Below, one piece after another: positions 59,755 through 63,182 of a DNA stretch of 63,182 nucleotides; the stretch's first letter is position 1, and the number at the start of each line of letters is the position of its first letter. This DNA comes from Loktanella sp. (GTDB taxonomy: Bacteria; Pseudomonadota; Alphaproteobacteria; Rhodobacterales; Rhodobacteraceae): the NCBI GenBank assembly GCA_020201155.1, contig JAIVHI010000001.1:16375-79556 (forward strand), in the 5' to 3' direction. Under the pieces are notes generated by a model. That model searched no databases. It saw only the letters and a program-made list of their open reading frames with translations, and was not told the DNA's origin. The translations under genes and the position numbers were made by a program.

Positions 59755-60957
59755 TTACTGTGGCAGATCACCATCACCAAAAAGGTTTGGAAAGAGTCTC
59801 TCCCGGTAATCCAAAGGAAACGCCAACCGAACAGGCGTCTTCGGCGAAATGGACGTCAGGTATCCAGCGGCAGTCAGTTTTCTCAGCGTATTGCGAGCCG
59901 TTCGCTCCGAGGTCTTGAGCACAATCTGTGCGTCGCCTCGATCCAGTGCACCGTGATGAAGAACAGCCGAGATCAGTTCCGGCGCGCGCTTGTCGTCGAT
60001 AGTATCTGTAACGAGACGACGATACCGTTGGTCCAATCCGCCAAGATCGAACAATTTTGTAGAAAAGGAGATCTGGTCGAATGTCACCTTTAAGAACCAT
60101 TCACTGTACGTTTTCAGTGCCGCTTCTGACAGGTTTCCACGTCCGTCGCGGTCACCGCGGCGCGGGCTGTCGGCCAGATCCATCATCCGTTTGTATTCGC
60201 CCCGATCGATCAACCCCCGTGCCAACCCACGCGAGATTGACCAGAGCCCTTGGCCACCGATCCCTGCTGTAAGGGCCATGGCATGAGACATCAGTCTGCT
60301 GACACGGCCGTTGCCATCCGGGAAAGGGTGGATGTAGTTCAGCCGGTGATGTGCAGAGGCGATCGCGATGATCCGTCCGCTCGAAGACCGCGCCGCAATC
60401 TGAAACCGTTTGTCGAAATGGTCCATGAATGCCGCGACCCGCGACGATGAAGGAGGTAGGTGACGCCCGACCGCAACTTCCCGATCGTCATCCTGGCGCA
60501 TGCGTCCCGGAACGATGGGCTCTTGTGTGCCGTCGGGATGTTCGATGACCCGAAACTCGTCAGGCATTTCGTCGTAGAAGCTCTTATGGACCCAAGTCAG
60601 AAAATCGACAGATGTGGGACGGGGCAGGGTGCCTTTGCGATGCATCTCGTCGATGGCCCGTTGAACGATGACGTGCGCGCGGGCCTCAAGGGCGAGAGGG
60701 CGGGTTTCTTCCTCAAGCTCGGCGCCAGCCAACGCCCTTTCGATGTCGCGGGGGCGTGTGTTGTGTCCTTCGATCAGGTTGGAGTAGTAGCAGTTCATCA
60801 CGCGGACGAGGTCGGCAAGTTCGACTGCGCTGTCAGGATGTAACCCTTGTCCCAGCCCGGTGGCTTCCCTCTGGATGTCGACCGAAAGGTCGGCCAATTC
60901 TGTAGGGACATGCTCCTCGAAAAAGCACGGTTCGATTCTGGCGGGTGTTTCCAGCAT
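59755..60957 (-). CDS. Fic-domain protein with N-terminal inhibitory helix and wHTH
   Basis: A 400-residue Fic/DOC protein, likely an AMP-transferase. The catalytic loop HPFPDGNGRVSR is complete (His and the FxxGNGR core), so activity is expected. The inhibitory motif [ST]xxxE[GN] is SNLIEG, N-terminal to the core, which makes it a class II self-inhibited Fic. The last about 90 residues (LDRGDAQIVLKTSERTARNTLRKLTAAGYLTSI, ends LDRGD and YLTSI) are a winged helix-turn-helix, common in such proteins. ATG at 60957 follows GGAAGATC; the frame extends upstream to 61344 without similarity. Target and role are unknown. Confidence 0.88.
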   Translation of the reverse strand: MLETPARIEPCFFEEHVPTELADLSVDIQREATGLGQGLHPDSAVELADLVRVMNCYYSNLIEGHNTRPRDIERALAGAELEEETRPLALEARAHVIVQRAIDEMHRKGTLPRPTSVDFLTWVHKSFYDEMPDEFRVIEHPDGTQEPIVPGRMRQDDDREVAVGRHLPPSSSRVAAFMDHFDKRFQIAARSSSGRIIAIASAHHRLNYIHPFPDGNGRVSRLMSHAMALTAGIGGQGLWSISRGLARGLIDRGEYKRMMDLADSPRRGDRDGRGNLSEAALKTYSEWFLKVTFDQISFSTKLFDLGGLDQRYRRLVTDTIDDKRAPELISAVLHHGALDRGDAQIVLKTSERTARNTLRKLTAAGYLTSISPKTPVRLAFPLDYRERLFPNLFGDGDLPQ

Positions 60958-61250
60958 TTTTGCCGATCTTCCATATTTGAAAAGCAATTGAAAAACATAC
61001 ACATTTTGTTCCTGCAAACAAGGTTTTGCCGATATGTGTTGCCGATCTTGGTTGCCGAGCTGGAATTGCTGCATGAAATCAATGGCTTCGGCAGATGTGC
61101 CGGGCTTTTCGGTTTTGTTGTGTGCCCAACGGGGCCGGAGAAAGTGAAAGTGTCCTTCGGGTTTTGTGACTGACGGATGAGGGCCTTTGGGGTCCCTCAG
61201 ATGGGTCCGGGCCGGGTTCCGGTCTGCCGTTCCTGATGAAGGACATTCCC
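60958..61250. other. Divergent interval between fic and the 61.2-kb gene
   Basis: A 293-base divergent promoter region. On the fic side an AT-rich stretch (60965-61030) with two TTGAAAA repeats on the minus strand (near 60975-60995) marks the probable fic promoter. The remaining part is GC-rich and featureless to the eye; open frames running through it lack similarity. Confidence 0.35.
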
Positions 61251-61721
61251 ATGCAAACAGGTGTCTTGCGCGTGTTGCGCGCGAACGCTGCCTCGTGGTG
61301 GCGACACAAGGAACTACGCCGAACCGGCCAGACGGGGCAGGCACAGCGGCTCGAACGCCAGACCGTTCTGCGTGATCTTGGTTATCTCAGGCAGGCGGCG
61401 ACAGTGCCGGACGCGCATGTGATCTGCGGGGAGGGTGGGACAGTCCTCCATCTCGGCTGGACCTCCGTGTCGACCTTCGCGCCGATCGAGCACTTTCCCT
61501 TGTCCGCTCTTGCGGTCGCACGAGGAACCCCGTTCATCGATATCCGACCCGTCACCGATGTCATCGCCTTCGCGAAACTGCCGCGGGTGGCGCGAGACGG
61601 ATCGGTCGACGCTGTCCCTTCGGGTGCCGGCAGGTCTGTCTCGCTGACCACCTACATCGACATGGTCGAAAAGCTCGGTGCGAGGATCCTCAATGATCCG
61701 CGGCCCCGTCAGTCAACCTGA
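61251..61721 (+). CDS. Hypothetical protein of the ArdC region
   Basis: A 156-residue protein that I cannot assign. It starts at an ATG with AAGGA seven bases upstream (61239-61243); an ATG 15 bases earlier overlaps that site and is less likely. The N-terminal third is basic and helical (RVLRANAASWWRHKELRRTGQTGQ), the middle has GEGGTVLHLGWTSVSTFAPIEHFPLSALAVARGTPFIDIRPVTDVI, suggesting a small alpha/beta domain. No membrane helix. It is 39 bases upstream of the ArdC-like gene on the same strand and probably cotranscribed, so a role in plasmid establishment or DNA transfer is a guess from context. Confidence 0.6.
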   Translation: MQTGVLRVLRANAASWWRHKELRRTGQTGQAQRLERQTVLRDLGYLRQAATVPDAHVICGEGGTVLHLGWTSVSTFAPIEHFPLSALAVARGTPFIDIRPVTDVIAFAKLPRVARDGSVDAVPSGAGRSVSLTTYIDMVEKLGARILNDPRPRQST

Positions 61722-61760
61722 GCCCCAATCTTCTCACCAACACTCGAAAGGAAGCCAGCC

Positions 61761-62699
61761 ATGGCCCGATCACGCACGCCCAAATTCGATGCCTCCGAGG
61801 TCATCACGAACGAAATCATCCGCATCATCGAGCGCGGCGTCCTGCCGTGGCGCAAGCCCTGGACGGCAGGTGGCAGCTCTCGTCCCCTACGCGTGGGCGG
61901 CGAGCCCTATCAGGGGGTAAACAACTTCCTTCTGACAATGCGGACCGTGATGGCGGGCCACAGCTCGCCCTTCTGGATGACACTGCCGCAGGCCAATGCG
62001 TTGGACGCAAAGGTCCGCAAGGGCGAAAAGTCCTCTGTCGTCGTCTATTACGGCCAAAGCCGCAAAGCCGCCGGCGGCGAGGACGACCGCGGGGAGGACG
62101 ATGATCGTTCCGAGGAAACCCGCATCTTCCGCTTCCAGAAGTCCTACCGCGTGTTCAATGCCTGCCAGATCGAGGGTCTGCCCGACAGCTTCTTCCCCGA
62201 CCCGGAGCCAGCGCCTGAGCATCCTCCGTCCGAGCCCATCCCGCACATGCAGGCGTTTTTCGATGCGATCGACATCACGACGGTTTTTGCGGGCGGCGAA
62301 GCCTACTATCTGCCGCCCGTCGATAAAGTTTTCATGCCGTCTATCGAGAGGTTCCAGGACCCGCGGCATTTCTACGGGGTCTGGGCGCATGAGCTGGCCC
62401 ATGCCACGAAAGCTCCGCAGCGGCTGAACCGTGATTTCGGGCTCTCGAAGTTCGGCAACACCTCTTACGCGCGCGAGGAGATTGTGGCTGAGCTGACCTC
62501 CTGCTTCCTGGGACAGGAACTCGGCTTCACGGCGCATACGCTCGAGATGAACGCGGCGTATCTTTACAACTGGCTGCGCGTTCTGCGCTCCGACAAAACC
62601 GCGATCTTCAAGCATGCGGCCGACGCGCAGCGCGCTTGCGACTACCTGATCGCCCTATCAGAGGCGGGCAGGGCAGGGGACAGCGCCGAGGCTGCCTGA
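61761..62699 (+). CDS. ardC: ArdC-like antirestriction protein
   Basis: A 312-residue protein with an N-terminal ssDNA-binding ArdC domain (DASEVITNEIIRIIERGVLPWRKPW, then NNFLL and the KGEKSSVVVYYG segment) and a C-terminal zincin-like metallopeptidase domain with the zinc motif HELAHATK and the third-ligand region REEIVAELTSCFLG. ArdC-type proteins protect incoming conjugative DNA from restriction and are carried by plasmids and integrative elements. AAGGA precedes the ATG. It supports the mobile nature of the right end of the window. Confidence 0.88.
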   Translation: MARSRTPKFDASEVITNEIIRIIERGVLPWRKPWTAGGSSRPLRVGGEPYQGVNNFLLTMRTVMAGHSSPFWMTLPQANALDAKVRKGEKSSVVVYYGQSRKAAGGEDDRGEDDDRSEETRIFRFQKSYRVFNACQIEGLPDSFFPDPEPAPEHPPSEPIPHMQAFFDAIDITTVFAGGEAYYLPPVDKVFMPSIERFQDPRHFYGVWAHELAHATKAPQRLNRDFGLSKFGNTSYAREEIVAELTSCFLGQELGFTAHTLEMNAAYLYNWLRVLRSDKTAIFKHAADAQRACDYLIALSEAGRAGDSAEAA

Positions 62700-62722
62700 T
62701 CACCCGGCGAACGTAGATCCCC

Positions 62723-62932
62723 ATGTCACGCAAAGAACCAAAGACGCTGCAGGTTTCCTGTTTCCCCGATGGCCGCCGCACGATCATCACCTTCGAACGC
62801 GGTGCTTATTGGTGGAGCCGGTCCGAAGGGGCCTACTCGCTCTCGGCTGCGCTCGAGAGCATCACGGAACAGGGCGGCTGGGTCGAAACCATCCCAAACC
62901 CGAACTTCAGAGGCAGACAGATGTTCGGGTAA
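62723..62932 (+). CDS. Small hypothetical protein
   Basis: A 69-residue protein with no known domain. The sequence KEPKTLQVSCFPDGRRTIITFERGAYWWSR is a probable beta-hairpin pair, ending NPNFRGRQMFG. It is 23 bases downstream of ardC in the same orientation and belongs to the same unit. Small genes of this type are common beside ardC in alphaproteobacterial plasmids; a role cannot be stated. No strong ribosome site is visible (GTAGATCCCC). Confidence 0.5.
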   Translation: MSRKEPKTLQVSCFPDGRRTIITFERGAYWWSRSEGAYSLSAALESITEQGGWVETIPNPNFRGRQMFG

Positions 62933-63021
62933 GGCACCTTCGACCTCGGTTCTTCCGCCACGCGGAAAAGAAAAAGCGGGCTTTGGGCAGGGTGGTTCAA
63001 ATCTCTGAAAGGATAAAACCC

Positions 63022-63060
63022 ATGGCTAATACCGCATACGGTGAACTCTCCCCCACCTAA
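63022..63060 (+). pseudogene. Possible gene start truncated by an insertion
   Basis: GAAAGGATAAAACCC, a good ribosome-binding site, precedes an ATG at 63022, but the frame ends after 12 codons (MANTAYGELSPT) inside a G/C-rich hairpin sequence. The combination looks like the first codons of the next gene in the ardC unit cut by an inserted element. It could also be a chance ATG. Confidence 0.3.
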
Positions 63061-63182
63061 AGGAGGGGGCTTCAGGATCATCACACCCCAGCAGCCATAA
63101 GGCTGCCGGGCTGGCTGATTCCGTCTTTTTTCTCTTCCCGTCTCGTCGCCAATGCCTGTGCAGAGGGCTCCTCGGGCTGCCA
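63048..63182 (-). mobile_element. Possible IS200/IS605-type element end, partial
   Basis: The sequence CTCCCCCACCTAAAGGAGG followed by GGGCTTC (63048-63072) is a subterminal hairpin resembling the ends of IS200/IS605 elements beside a tnpB stop codon. On the minus strand a frame entering from the window edge ends at 63081 (...SQPGSLMAAGV-stop) 11 bases before the hairpin, as a tnpB 3' end would. Only about 100 bases are visible and no TnpB catalytic motif is included, so the identification is tentative. Confidence 0.3.

Noticed and set aside
1-63182. CRISPR array, rRNA or tRNA genes
   Set aside because: No regularly spaced direct repeats with unique spacers and no tRNA-like CCA-ended cloverleaf or rRNA segments were seen; a covariance search would be decisive.

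Overview
The window looks like part of an extrachromosomal replicon (plasmid or chromid) of a marine Rhodobacteraceae (Roseobacter-group) alphaproteobacterium. The evidence is the high GC content, a DnaA-like plasmid replicase next to parAB (a replicon type typical of Rhodobacterales), a ChvE-GguABC sugar operon, a DUF1127/CcsR small-RNA locus and best family resemblances throughout. No rRNA, tRNA or CRISPR array was seen.

Layout. 1-7.3 kb: a hypothetical protein, an MFS exporter, a membrane-fused alpha/beta hydrolase, and a P450-ferredoxin-ferredoxin reductase operon divergent from a LysR regulator. 7.3-11 kb: the replication and partition module (parB, parA, DnaA-like rep) studded with seven copies of a 20-bp palindrome, the likely centromere family. 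11-20.7 kb: a LysR/GbpR-controlled L-arabinose/D-galactose uptake and oxidation operon (chvE, gguA, gguB, gguC, dehydratase, sugar dehydrogenase, ketoglutarate semialdehyde dehydrogenase) in which gguB and the dehydrogenase are broken by internal deletions. 20.7-24.4 kb: a class III aminotransferase, DUF2177 protein, Phd/VapC module and a ccaF1-type DUF1127 gene followed by four CCUCCUCCC hairpins (CcsR/cuckoo family). 24.4-32.8 kb: a CHASE4-GGDEF-EAL protein, then a light-driven proton pump rhodopsin and the complete retinal pathway crtE-crtI-crtB-crtY-blh. 32.9-34.6 kb: a ParDE module and a nucleotidyltransferase-fold protein. 34.8-40.7 kb: a BMP-type nucleoside/purine ABC transporter and a cytosine-deaminase-like amidohydrolase carrying a 44-residue in-frame deletion. 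40.9-46.5 kb: a GntR regulator divergent from a polyamine-type ABC transporter with an Asp/Glu/hydantoin racemase. 46.6-53.1 kb: an orphan bciA (8-vinyl reductase of bacteriochlorophyll synthesis), GH3 beta-glucosidase, MATE exporter and a second class III aminotransferase. 53.5-59.4 kb: urtABCDE urea transporter. 59.7-63.2 kb: a mobile-looking edge with Fic, ArdC-like protein, small unknowns and a probable IS end.

How it fits together. The replicon carries scavenging systems (sugars, nucleobases, polyamine-like compounds, urea) plus rhodopsin phototrophy. The rhodopsin has the DTE proton-pump motif, a green-tuning Leu and a Gly at the carotenoid-antenna fenestration. A TGT-N12-ACA box (PpsR/CrtJ consensus) sits in its promoter region and bciA lies 14 kb away, so the host may also make bacteriochlorophyll. 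Internal deletions in gguB, the sugar dehydrogenase and the cytosine deaminase, each with otherwise well-conserved flanks, suggest ongoing decay of some catabolic genes or a systematic assembly problem. Start codons were chosen by family alignment and ribosome-binding sites and are inferences.
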